Origin: Zygnema cylindricum
Lineage: Eukaryota > Streptophyta > Zygnematophyceae > Zygnematales > Zygnemataceae
Reading direction: 5' to 3'
Assembly (NCBI GenBank): GCA_037447655.1
Contig: JBBHKE010001339.1
Coordinates: forward strand, 1-64,000
DNA: 64,000 nucleotides
Position numbers and translations under genes: made by a program. The notes under the pieces are model-generated. The model was not told where the DNA came from. It was given only the letters and a program-made list of their open reading frames with translations, and ran no database searches. Shown here in pieces: positions 44,812-56,900 of this stretch. Within the stretch, counting starts at the first letter, position 1. Each line of letters opens with the position of its first letter.

Positions 44812-47800
44812 ATGACAACCATGTTAGTGCTAGCTTTTCTCCTAGGTGTGACACTTCCCTTCCTCTCCGCCTCCGCTACCCCTCTCCCTCTCCCTGCCTT
44901 TTCCCCTCCCGAGGACATTCACCCCATTTGGTTCCAGGCTCGCGGCATCAGCCGTTTCCAGCCTCGTCCGTACAATCCGTACAAGTCTGACATTCCTCCC
45001 GAGCCCCGACTGGTCGACAGCTCCGTCTCCGCGCCGCGCCGACTCCTCCACCAATTAGAGCGAGTCGCGGAGTTCGTCGCCGCGCAGGCCCGCGGCCAGC
45101 ACACAACGCCCAACGGAAACCAAAACAAAAAGCGTCCCAGAACCCAAAACCAGAATCAGTACACTGCCTCCGTGGCGTCCTCCAGCGCTGCCACGTCAGC
45201 TTCCACTGCCACGTCATCGACCACAGTCCAGCCCTTGGACAGGACGGTCGCTCCGATAAGCATCCCGGCGGGAGTATCCGAGCAGGCCTTCGTGAAGTCC
45301 CGCCTAACGGAGCTGCACGCGGCCCTGGCGCTGGCGTACGGCAAGAGCCAGAAGATCGTCGCGTGCCGTCGCTCCGTGGCGAAGGCGCAGTACCAGGTGG
45401 AGAAGGCGCAGGCCATCGCCGTCAACAGCGACTGGTACCGCGCGCGCAGGAAGATCCTCTTCGCCAAGGGAGGCGTCGAGCTTTGTCTTCTAGCGATCGA
45501 CGGCCAGACGAAGGATCGCGGCCTCGCGGAGCTGACGTCGAGTCACGACCTCTGCAGCGCCATAGTGGACGTGCTGACGCGGCTCGCGTACGAGCGAGAC
45601 GCGCAGAAGCCGGTGGTGCGAGACCTCCCCGGGGCGCTGGTGGAGGGCACCGATCCGGTCAACGCGGCGGTCAACGGCAGCAGCTACGGGCTGACTGCCA
45701 CGCGCGAAACTGGCGGTACGGTTTGCGCTCAGTGCTGGCTCTCCCAAATTTGGGGATGCTGTGGGGGGAACATCTAAGACCGCGTGGCAGTGCCTGTTCC
45801 ATGCTGCTGTTACGTTTTCTGTTGGTAGTTGAAATTGCATTTCTCTATTGTTCCCAATGCACCGTTTTTCTCAACATCTCATGTCGGTTTTCTGCAAGCT
45901 TGGCACATTTTCTGATGCAACATTTCGTTATATTCATTTTTTTTTTGCCGGATTTCTCTCTTTTTTGTTTCGCTAGGTGCCCGGCTTCGGTCCAACGAGA
46001 CCTTCACATCCGGAACTTTTAAAGTCTCTTTGAAGTGCCCCTCGGGGACACCCACAGGATCAAATACAGCTTTTTATGTGAGCTTTTTCAACTGTATATA
46101 TGACTCTCTTTTAGGTGCAATGCAGCTTAGCGTAATTTTCTTTTCCTGTCCCCCTTGTTATTGTCTCTTTCAGTTCATCTTGGCCAAAGTTTCTTGGCTA
46201 TGTCAACATTTTTTTGTATCAAAAGGTCTTTTCCTTGTTGATTCTCTTATCATTACATTGTCAGTGCCTGTGATTTAAACACAAATATTTCTTCCAAATC
46301 GTAATCAAAGAGGATTAATTTGTTCTGGTTTATTGCAATCCATCCAGCTTTCAACTCCGTTGGACAATCCCAACCGAAATTCGATCCTCATGGAGTTCTA
46401 CGGCGACACGAGCCGTCGAGTGTCGATGAATACCGTTTTCAACGGCGCGAACTATTACAGCTCCATCGTCGACTTGGGATTCGATTGTTCCGAAGATTTC
46501 CACAATTACACACTTGTTTGGACACCAAATAGGATAATGTGAGTAATTTGATTAACATCAGTTCTTACGGCTTTTTGGCCCATTGCTAAATTAAGACAAG
46601 TCATTTCCATGACCATAATGTTCTAAAGTAGATCGAATGTAAACATTGAAAACTCGTCAGCAAAATCCACATTTGATTGTGAATGCATTGGACTACTACA
46701 TTTCAAAAATAATGCATACTACAGCTTATTGGAGAAATAAAAACGTCTTTTTGCATAAGTAAGTGTTTAAAAATGTGGGATAAAGGAAATGCAATTCTTA
46801 CAAGTATTCGAACACATTAAGCGTCACCACTCGTACTAATCTAAAACAAATTGCATTCATGATAATGTTCCGATCTGTAAAACCATACCTTTGAACTTTT
46901 ACCTTTCGACCCAAAATCACGGTATTTAAGGTTATATCCAATTTACAGGTGGTACGCCGATAAAAAACTTCTACGATATCAAGACAACAAAGGCATGGAA
47001 GTTTTCCCTATCAATACGACAATGTCCCTTTATATGTCTTTACTTTACACTTCGACAGTCGCAACTCAGTCGTGGAGTACGGGAGCTCCGAATTCGCCAG
47101 TTTCCACCAATTTCTCCAATGTACAAGTCGGGACCCCGACAATTGTTCCTCCGATAATTCCGGGATCCATAAAAAGTGCCCTCCTTTTTCCGATGGGCTT
47201 GGATTACTGTTCGCAAAATATGGAAACCAGTCCTGGGTCGGCTTCGATTACGTACTACAATTATGGATGCGGTGAGTAGTTTTTCCATCGGAAACAAATT
47301 GAAAACAATCAAAACCTGTTCTGAAAGGACTTTTCCAACAAAAATGTTAGTTCTATGCCGAAACTATTTCCAGTTTTACCTAGTTTTGAAACCTTTTCAC
47401 AATCTGTGCCCCTTTTACAACCAGGAAGGTTACTCTATTTGAACAAGGAAGTTGGCAACAGCAATCCAAAGGCTGGGGCACATATGAGGGTTAAAAATAT
47501 AATTCCATTTCATTTTGAATGAACACTTTTCTCACCTTCTGTTCCCTCTTTACTTTTTTTTTTCTCAATTACTTATTTCTATTTTGTACTTTTGTGTACC
47601 GTACAGGTGGTAGATGGCACTCTATTGTACCGTATCAATACGGTCGATTCTCAACAAAATTCAAATGTGCAGCTGGAAATACGAGCGGCCTAGTTTCTTC
47701 CTTTTATGTGAGACTCTGAAAACTTTTCTACAAAACAAGCAAAAACCCAACTTCCGAGTTTAAACAGGAATCCGAAAATTGAGATCCAACATTTGAAAAC

Positions 47801-48832
47801 TTTTCTACAAAACAAGCAAAAACCCACCTTCCGATTTTAAACAGGAATCCGAAAATTGAGATCCAACATTTTGTTGCAGGTTTTAGCCTAAATTCAGACC
47901 AACTCACTTTACTTCTTCTGTTGCCAGTTGTCCTCGGGAGAGGGAACGCCCACACAGGACGAAATCGACTTCGAGTGGCTAGGACACGACAAATTTGGAG
48001 TGCAGACAAATGTCTACGTGGGAGGTAGTGGCGGAAGGGAGGTTTGGATTCCGTTCGATTTCGATTGTTCCGAGGATTTCCACACTTATGACATTATCTA
48101 TTCCGCCAAAAAAATACAGTAAGTTTAAAATGTCCACACACGTCAAATATATTAAACTACCCACAAAAGAGAACACAATGATGTCAAAACGATGGTAGTT
48201 ATGTGGAGAAAGTGAGGATATTGAAGAAAAAAGATAAAAAAAAACGATGAAATCAAGTTTTAGTGTTCTCTAAAAATTATACTTCAGAATATGGGAAGGT
48301 TGTTTCATTGAGCAGTACAAAAGGACAACTGTGAGCTCTTTTGTCGTGTCTTACTGAATGGATAAACTTTGCATCCTTCCAGCTTTTTCCCACTTTCTCC
48401 CCGTTTACTTCTCCACTGCTTTCACCACGTTTCCCCCGCTTCTTTGCAACAAATTCCCACTTTTCCCCAACTTTTCCCCACTTTTCCTCTACTTTTTGCC
48501 ACTTGTTTCCTCACTTTTCCCCCACTTTTTCTTCGCTGGTTTCCGACCTTTCTCCCACTATTTCCTCATTTATTTTCAGCTCCTTTTTGACAACTTCCGC
48601 CGCTTTTGTTGTCGTTTTTTTTTTTAGCAGATGGCGTGTGGACGGAAAGATTGTGCGCACCATGCTGGCGGCCCAAAGTACGGCCTATCCTTCCCAGGCT
48701 GTACTTGTGTACGGATCCATTTGGGATGCCAGTTCTGTCATAGACGGGTATTGGAGCGGGAAATGGAACGGAGGGGCCGACGCTCCATGGACCATTCAGT
48801 ACAGAAATATCACGATACAAACACCCATCTGA
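44812..48832 (+). CDS. Secreted tandem GH16 protein with novel N-terminal domain (7 exons, about 670 aa)
   Basis: Exons by eye: 44812-45715, 45977-46077, 46348-46538, 46949-47271, 47607-47707, 47928-48118, 48631-48832; all introns GT-AG with consistent phases. The start is chosen because MTTMLVLAFLLG gives a signal peptide; an in-frame ATG 35 codons upstream would put a (RE)n tract before it. Residues 21-280 are Pro/Ser-rich, then helical with several Cys, and unrecognised. Domain 1 (about 280-505) is GH16-like (GARLRS, DFHNYTLVW), but the active site reads NSILMEF: nucleophile Glu is Ser347 and Asp is Leu349, while Glu351 remains. Domain 2 (about 500-670) has the intact DEIDFEWLG (E552, D554, E556), as in XTHs and lichenases. 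No XET C-terminal domain is present. Likely acts on cell-wall beta-glucan or xyloglucan; substrate unknown. Confidence 0.85.
47717..47870. repeat. 77-bp tandem duplication in GH16 intron 5
   Basis: The unit beginning TGAAAACTTTTCTACAAAAC occurs twice (47717-47793 and 47794-47870) with two or three differences. It lies wholly within the intron between exons 5 and 6 and lengthens it without touching the acceptor. Confidence 0.9.
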
Positions 48833-50348
48833 AAAAAAAATCCGCATTATATTTTCAAAAATCTTTTCTGGTTGAAACGTTTTGCACAAGTTTTGTACAA
48901 AAGATCTTTGTGTACTTTAACTACAGACAAGTTTCTGTAGACGTTTCTCTTCAGAATGTCTTTCAGAATTTCTTCTGCTAGACTTTTTTGGAAATGTTCC
49001 TGATTTTTTTTTTCGGAGGAAACATCTTATTTAAGAACATTGTCTTGTCATAGGAGACAATTGAAACGTGTACTGGAAGAGAAAACATGGAAACTGATGA
49101 TGGGGATTTAATAAGATTTTATATGGCGCTTATTCCAAGATTTCGAAGATATCTGACGAGTTTTACGCAAAAATATTATTACAAGAAAAGTTTGTCCAAG
49201 AAGATAAGAGTTGATTGCGACTGGCTTATTGCATTCGAGGAAACATTTTGGAGACAAGATTATTCAATATATTTTGAATTTTTCATTTCTGAAATGTTCG
49301 TTCCTGAATTCTTTTGAGTTCAAAACTCAACAAGCCAATAAAGTATGCTGGGATTTCTGCAAGGAGGAGACATTGTTTATTTTTATAAATTTCTCCGATT
49401 TTTTTTTAAGATTTTTATTTGGGATCCTTTTGTTTATTCAATTGCTTAGGGAGTAATATTAGCGTATTTGTTAAGGGTTTGGAAAAAGTAACTGTACAAG
49501 AGGGAAAAAAATGGAGGAAATCATGCACACCCAACTTTAGAACACCCTGTCGTAGAATGTTGTATTTTTGGAAGTTACAAATCAAAACATGTACTTTAGA
49601 AAATAAAAGAAATAGCTTTTTATATCAATTTATTTATTTTTTGTAAAAAAAATTATGTTGATGTTTGATGTTGTATTTTTCTTTTTTCTTTGATTCCAAC
49701 TCATCTTCTGTGTACAATACCGAATCTGAGAATCTCCTTCAAGACAATCAATACCATATAACTGTAATCGTTACGATCGGAATTCTTTGTTTTCAATAGT
49801 AAGCCAAGCCATGCTTTCAATGTTGAATTAAAATTTTGGTTGTAAAATAAGCAAAACGCACCCTATTACTTGCACCTATCTTTTCACTTTTTTTTACCAA
49901 CAAATTAGAAGCTACACTAACTCTTTAGAGCTGTACTCATTCGTTCCTTGCTTCATGAATTCACACTTGTGGTTAAGGCTGTTCTTTTACTGTGTTTTTC
50001 TTCGCCGCCCCTTTCCACACTCGACGGACTACCACCATTCAATAACTCTAGACAAATTTGTTAACCAGTTTTCTCGTTTTTAGTTCTTATAAATAAGAGT
50101 GCTTTGCGCCGTTGTTTATCCACCTTTTGTACGGAAATACCATTTTTTTGATAAGATCGATTCAAGAAACACCACATGAAGCAAGCACAAAGCACACGAA
50201 GTGTCACACCAACAGCGTAAGCATATGCATTACACTACATCCATGGGCAAGAGACAGCCGACCAACATAAGTGCATTAACCAAAGTTTTCCTTCACCACA
50301 AAAATTTCTCTCTCTTCTAACTCTATCAACACACAGCCTACCAAACAC
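48833..50348. other. 3' flank of the GH16 gene; no further gene seen
   Basis: AT-rich. The first few hundred bases are probably 3' untranslated sequence, but I see no unambiguous polyadenylation site. Short frames at 49087-49646 lack recognisable domains. No terminal repeats. Confidence 0.4.
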
Positions 50349-50945
50349 TACTCCGTGAATAACTATTAGCGCTAAAAAATAATGAGTTAAAAACCAATTA
50401 GTGTTATGAACTCTGATTTGTGGTCAAGGCCTTTCGCCAATAAAAATGAACTTTAATTTATACACATAACTCTAACTCGAGTACATTTTTGCCATTATGT
50501 AGCCGGTAATAGCCCGCGTTCACATAGTTGATGTTTGAACATGTGGGTTTTTTAAGGGCTTTTTAGGGTTTTTTAAGGGTTCGCGTGATTTCCGCCGTCT
50601 TTTATTACTGGGAATCAAATCTGAGTGCGCTTTTTCGCGTCGACGCACTCACTTTCGCGTGTCGACGCCTTTATCGGACGCTCTTACTGTACGATTTGAC
50701 GAAATAACGTGCAATATTAGTACGGACAGACACATTTTGTACACAACGGTACAGACTACGTTACTGTAATGTGTTGTACACTATTTAAAACTGTCCGAAT
50801 TAGAGCTATTAACGCTAATTAAATAGCACCTATATTAAAAACGTAAAAAAACAATTAAAGTTACTATTTCTTTTTTGGGTTCGATAGTCAAAAATTGGGG
50901 GCGCCGAATTTGCGTTATTAACTCTTAATAGCAATTCACGGTGTA
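50349..50945. mobile_element. MITE of the CACCG-TIR group, copy I2
   Basis: Begins TACTCCGTGAATAACTATTAG and ends CTTAATAGCAATTCACGGTGTA. The interior matches 1605-2130, including GCGTTCACATAG, CTTTTTCGCGTCGACGCACTC and TAACGTGCAATATTAGTACGG. A short local triplication of TTTTTTAAGGG occurs near 50548-50580. 50946-51236 has no recognised content. Confidence 0.7.
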
Positions 50946-51239
50946 CGGCATAGTCTATCCATTCGCGTCTTTGAGCCCTGACTGTCGTCGTGGCATATAT
51001 TTTTGCTCTTATCAGTCTCAACTTTGACCGTGGAAGGCGATATTCCGTTTCACACTAAAGGACTTTTGTCGCCGTCCCTGTGTTGACGGAATTCGCACAA
51101 GAAAGCCGTCTTGCTCACACTAAAACTTGTCTGCCAGTCTTCAACGGTGCAACCATTCCGTGAACGGATGTTGCGTCATCGACGACAGATCGCAACGGTC
51201 AGCAATGAATCCAGCCATCCAGGTCCTTAGGGTACGTCC

Positions 51240-52176
51240 CCATGTGTTAAAGTATCTACTTTTCTCTGTCTTTTTGCCCTAAAATTCAAGGAACTTTTAC
51301 AAAATCTTTAGCCGTACAAGAAAATCATGTTTACCAAAGTACAATGAACGTCAATTCATACTTTGAATGTACGGCGTGTTTGTCGTCACGTGAACGCATT
51401 TTGGCGTTTTCCCCTTTTCGACCCCCGGGCAAGAGAATCCAGCACATAAAAAACTTCATCCAAAATCACCTCGAGGGGGTGATTTTAGTTAAAGTACCGC
51501 CCAAACAGCGAATGAAAAACGACCCACGCACGCGCCACACAAGAGCGAAATTTTTTGGACGAGGGAGAGTCCTCGCTATTTTTCTCCGTGCCCGTCACGC
51601 GCATGTACGGAGAAAAATCTGCAGGGGTCTCGGACCTCCACTTTCATTCATGGGTCCTTTGGATGATTTTTCGCCGTCGTCGCCTCTCCCCTCTCCCTCT
51701 CACACTATCACTTTTATCTCACACTTTTTAGAATGAGGCACGACAATACTGGTATAAAATGAAAGATCTTTTAAAAATATTATTTTTAAAAAGAATTAGG
51801 TTTTTTTTTAATGGCAAGTCGAGTGAAAAAAGTAGAAAAAACGAAATCGGGAAACCATGGCGGAAAGTTATTGAATCAGTGACGTTGACGTTGTCACAAG
51901 TGAGCATGACGTCACAATGTCACCAAACCCTAAACATCTACAATTTCACAAAAATCTAGACGTCTACCACTATCGCTGTTTTTGTTGGCGTCACTAATCG
52001 TCGGAAGTTTTGTAGTCGGCTTCAATCGTCACAGGTTGTACCTACGTCTACAACCGTCACATTTCAAAGTTCCGATTTCATTTTCGCACATAGGGACGCT
52101 CTTCAAAGTAGTACGGAGAATCTTCACTACAGACCAAAATACTTTATCAAAGTACCGATTACATGGGGACGTACCC
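51240..52176 (+). mobile_element. Family C DNA transposon, best-preserved copy C1
   Basis: Perfect 16-bp termini GGGTACGTCCCCATGT and ACATGGGGACGTACCC, flanked by TTA on both sides (51237-51239 and 52177-52179). The central imperfect palindrome is at 51462-51485. The 3-bp TTA duplication and G-rich TIR are typical of PIF/Harbinger MITEs. Other copies: 12001-12970, 15286-16203 and, more distant, 7296-8228. No transposase. Confidence 0.88.
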
Positions 52177-52179
52177 TTA

Positions 52180-53625
52180 GGGGTGAGTCTCTATGTACTT
52201 CAAACTTAGAGATTTTTTTTTGTTTTTTAGCGCAGATCCGACGGACTCGGATTTCGGGTGTCCCTATGTGTACCAAACGAAATTGTCACTTAGGGCGTGA
52301 CGATTGTATATGTCGACAATGCCAATGACGGCTGTCAACGTCTACAATCTGTGATGACCCACGTTAATTTTAGTAACTGCTTGTGACGTCGCGTGATTTT
52401 TCGTGACATTGTAGACCTACCGCCCTCCAGCCTGTGCCGTTTCATGGTTGAAGAAGATGCGTTTTTGCCTTTGCGTCTATTGTCGGCTCGACGTGAAATG
52501 ACATCGAAACCTTGAGACCCCTGCAAAAAAAAAATCCGTACCGGATGGAAACGGAAAAAACTAAACAAACTGTGTACTTCTATTTGTCTTATTAAACAAA
52601 AACGGACAAAAAATAGCGAGTCGTGTACACTTCCACGTCGCTTGAAATCGTTTGAGAATTTTCAAACAATAAGGCACGCGCGAATATATGTTCTTATTTG
52701 TTTATAGAAAATGATTAATTTTAAAACACATCGCGCATGTGTTTTAAACATAAGGTTGAAGATGACTTTTTTTGTCGTCGAAGTGGGTCGAAAAACACAA
52801 GACGACGACATGTAGTACATCTTAAATTCGATGATGACGCAAAATGTACTTCTCTTTTTTTCTATTTTTTTGTACGGTTGAAACTTACGCGGTACGGCTC
52901 TAAGTTTTACAGGAAAACGACAGAAAAAAACCCTTAGGGTATGGTTACATCAGACGAAAAGTGAGGTTTAATACAGAATTTTGTACTTGCCCGTACCATG
53001 CCGTACTATATTTTCGTGAGTTTCTTGAAAACAACATTACAGAAAATAAGATTACGATTCTCCAAGTATCCAGGAGAAGACATCGACCGTCCGATTACAT
53101 TTTGGTCTTCATCTGCGAAGCAATCGCTCCATACGCCTCTGTATTGGTGAACCCACCTCGCCGAGGTGGGTTCAGCAATACAGAACCAGTCAAATCGCTA
53201 CACCTGGACGTCAGACACGTGCGTCGATGAAATATGAAAATTTTCACACGTCCCCAAAGTCACGTGCCTTCGGACAAGGTGACCGTAAAATTTTTGCCGA
53301 AAAGAAATACGGTTTTTTCCTGAAAGTCAGCAGCGTGAAGGAGATCTCTGAGGTACATTGACGCGGTACACTTGTGACGTACACGTACGTAATACGCAAG
53401 TACGGATTTTTATACGAAATTGGTCGGTTTTCAAATCTTTGACGATTTTATAGATTTGATCGTCGACCTACGTGGAATCACTCAAATCAGAACACGTATG
53501 TAAAAACTTGTTTACAGATGATACGCGATGTAACCGAGGCCTCTGTAATACAGAAATTTTGCTGTCCGTAGTATTACAGAGACCGCCTGATGTAACCATA
53601 CCCTTAAGCACACAGAGACGCACCC
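52180..53625 (-). mobile_element. Family A DNA transposon, copy A3, split by B1
   Basis: Reads as the reverse of 5580-6225: GGGGTGAGTCTCTATGT at the left and CACAGAGACGCACCC at the right. It contains GGATTTCGGGTGTCC, GTGACGATTGTATATGTCGACAATG and the family hairpin TTTAAAACACAT (52720-52731 with 52737-52748). Family B element B1 is inserted at an internal TTA. It shares the TTA between 52177 and 52179 with C1. Confidence 0.75.
52937..53603 (+). mobile_element. Family B DNA transposon, intact copy B1
   Basis: Termini GGGTATGGTTACATCA and TGATGTAACCATACCC are perfect inverted repeats with TTA target duplications (52934-52936 and 53604-53606). In the middle (53139-53183) is a 45-bp near-perfect palindrome: 22-bp arms with one mismatch around a single C, core CCACCTCG-C-CGAGGTGG. 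Right half shared with 43083-43436. Other copies: 13896-14214 and the split copy at 16354-23160. No coding capacity. Confidence 0.9.
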
Positions 53626-53669
53626 GTAGCCTCGTACCGGATTTGTCACGCAATTTGAAAAATACTACC

Positions 53670-53694
53670 GTACAGTACAGTACTGTACCGTACA
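53670..53694. promoter_or_regulatory. (GTACN)5 array upstream of CRTISO
   Basis: Five GTAC cores occur at exact 5-bp spacing: GTACA, GTACA, GTACT, GTACC, GTACA. It lies about 260 bp before the CRTISO start codon and contains the perfect 14-bp palindrome GTACAGTACTGTAC (53675-53688). GTAC is the core of plant SBP-domain and algal copper-response sites. It may also be just a microsatellite; the position makes a promoter role possible. Confidence 0.45.
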
Positions 53695-53951
53695 AAAGCA
53701 AAAAGTTTTGACGGTCGATGAAATTGGGATACATTCGTCCACATCCCAATTTGACTTCTTGCGTACCTTCTGCCGTTGACCGTCACCCGCACGTGTAAAA
53801 GATGTTCGACAGCCACGGCGAACGGGAATCATTCGTGTGAAGGGGCCTTCAGCCGTACAGTACTTTACTGTGATATGCGCATGGAAACATCTTCTGGTGT
53901 GCTGAACAGTCTGGACGTCTACAGTAATTTTTACACAGACTTCTGAGTAAG

Positions 53952-56900
53952 ATGCCGGGAGCCATGGCTGGAATCGCTTCTCCAACCATGGCCGCCTCGC
54001 TGAAAGCCAAATGGCCATTATTCTCAGATTTAACTCCACCATCACATTCTTTGCGAGGCAACACTTATCGTAAAAGACAAGGCCGCTCTAAACACGAGTT
54101 TTTCTTCAAACAGAATCTCACATGCAATCTCTCGAAGGGATCACCCCTGAGCGCTTCTCACCAAGAATCACTGAAAAACATTCCATGCTCCTCTACAATC
54201 CTTCAAAACCCTAATATAAACCCTCACCGCAGCAGCAGTAGAAAGGTTCAAATCGTCCCTGTTTCGGCTGTTGCAGTGGAGCAAGCAGTGCCAGCTGGCA
54301 CCTCTACGGACGAATTGTACGACGCCATTGTGGTTGGCGCCGGAATTGGAGGCATTGTGGCGGCCACTCAGCTGGCTATAAAGGGGGCGAAAGTGGTTTT
54401 GCTGGAAAAATATTTGATTCCGGGGGGAAGCGCGGGGTTTTACGAGAGAGATGGTTACATGTTCGATGTTGGATCCTCTGTAATGTTCGGTTTTGGAAGC
54501 CAGGTGAGATTTTTTCTGTTTTATTTGTTTTTGTCCTCGTTTTTTTTTCCCCCGTCGACGGGATGACAGTTTGGTAGTTATTAGGGTTAAGAGAATTAGA
54601 GTTAATAGAATTAGCGCTTTCGCAATTCAGCACTGGAGGCAGAAAGGAAGGATTATTGGCGGAGAAGTGAGTAGAGCCGGCTGGTCTCGGGCATGGAAAG
54701 GATTTGGAATGTGAGGAATATCAAAATGAAGGAGAAAGCATCCAAAAACAGGTTTGGTCTGTTTGTGCAGTTATTTTAGGGGACGAAATTTTGCGTGTTA
54801 GCTGATGGCATCGTATTTTACACATTGGATTTAGGGTTTTTAGGGTACATTTACTGTTCAAATGTCATAGAAAACAGTAGAAACAAAGAGTCTCAAGAAG
54901 CCTTAAACAAAGTTTAGTGTACGGACTGCAGAAAAGCCACTGTGTAACCATTTTAATGTCTACCGATGTAATCGACATTTGTCTTCGTTTTTTATGTCTT
55001 TTTAATGTGTATTTTTAGGGAAATGTGAACCTCATCACACGATCTTTAGCGGCTGTGGGCCGAAAACTGGAGCTGATTGAAGATCCTACGACTGTCCATT
55101 ACCACATGCCAAATAATTTGTCCGTTAAAGTTCACCGAGGATATGAAGATTTTATTGATGAACTGACAGACCGATTTCCAGATGAGAAGGAGGGCATTCG
55201 CAAATTTTACGATGAATGTTGGACAGTAAGGAATCTTATGGTTTATTTTGTAGTAGTTGTTTTCAAGTGGATGTTTAAGTTTCGTCATCAGGGAATTTTA
55301 TACCAAGCTATTCATTTAAATTATGGCTGTTATATTGTGGTTCATCAAGTTTGCCCTCTCTATTTTCCTCAGTTTAGTCATAGAAGGCATCAACCTGGCC
55401 TTCTCCGTTATTTCTCCATCGTCATCATGCTCTTCCGCACGCTGTCTCTTGGCCATGGCTGCCAACTCTACACTAACAGCACTTAGCTGCGAGAAAACCC
55501 TAAGGAAATGCTATCTCTTTTGCTTGATTCGCCTTAACCTTAAAAGACGCAGCAATGTTACCAAAAGTTTTCAAGTTGTCTCTATTTCTGTTTATACAAT
55601 GGTTTTCATATGAAGCCTTTGAACCAAAGTCTTGCATATGGCCTTTTTTTTTTGGAGGTTCACATAGTTTTCTAAGATTGAGAGAGAATTTATGAATAGA
55701 ACCTTCTTGTTCTTGTCGGTTTATCTTACGTATCACTTTCTTTTTTGCAGGTATTTAACGCTTTGAATTCGCTTGAGTTGAAGTCCTTGGAAGAGCCTGT
55801 ATACTTGCTCGGTCAATTTGTACGAAATCCATTGGCGTGCCTCACTTTAGGTCCGTCCAATGGGCTGTGGATATTGACATGGCAAATCCATGAAATCATT
55901 AGTCTATTGCAGATGTGATCTGCATAATCATATATATATATATATATATTTATATGTACGTGTGTGTATTTTATACATGTATTGTTTTAGGTTCAGTGTG
56001 GTATTTTCTACAGAATGCTGGAGACATTGCGAGGCTATTTCAGTCCGTTGCAAATTTTATCTGATCTGATCTCAACTTTTCCTTTTTGGCTTTGCTTCTT
56101 TTTTTCCTTTGTTGGTTTTTTTTTTTTGTAGCGTGGTATTTGCCACAGAACGCGGGAGACATTGCGAGGAAGTACATTAAAAATTCAGATTTGCTTTCTT
56201 TTATCGATGCAGAGGTAAACTCTAAATGTGATTTTTGTTCCATTGTTAGGATAAGATCCTTAATTTGAAAATGGGTCGCTGCTTTTTTTTTTTTTGTTTT
56301 TCATACGCTGTTTGTGGGTTTTAACAGAAGCCCCTGGAAGACCCTTAAAAGTTTGTTAAAGGCTCGGTAAAAGACATTTGGGTTAAACGGCCCTTAATTT
56401 GTCCCTTGTAGAATTTGCCAATTTTCTTCATCTGGCTGGTCTAACGAGTTATAGTCGGTTCATGGTCTTCTTTCCAATCCGTCTCCTCTAACTTATGCTT
56501 TTTGTTATTGTTGTTCTTATTCTTATTATTTTTTCTTATATTTTTACTCATCATATTTTTATTAGTATAATCATACGTTGGTATTCCAAGATTGTGATAT
56601 AATGTCACATGGAAAGAGAAATATTGTTCTTGTTTCGAGTCTTGACAACGGTTGGCCACTGAGACCACCATTGAAAGTATTTTTTTTGAATCGATGTCAT
56701 CGGGTATAATGTAAATTGATTTAATGAAAGCTTTTGTTTTCTTTTTTTAATTTTTGCAGTGTTTTATCGTGAGCACCGTCGATGCATGTCACACTCCGAT
56801 GATTAATGCGGCCATGGTGTGCCTACTTTTCACTTTCTTTTCTATGTTTTGAAACTCCTTAGGCAAAATAATATGATGAATTCATATAATAATGTGTTCA

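Noticed and set aside
45363-46022. 219-codon frame overlapping GH16 exons 1-2
   Set aside because: Out-of-frame shadow of the GC-rich exon 1, which has a signal peptide and splices in phase to GH16 exons.
44812-48832. Annotation as a typical xyloglucan endotransglucosylase/hydrolase (XTH)
   Set aside because: Domain 2 has the XTH/lichenase-type EIDFE motif, but there are two GH16 domains, an unknown N-terminal region and no XET C-terminal domain, so a standard XTH name would mislead.
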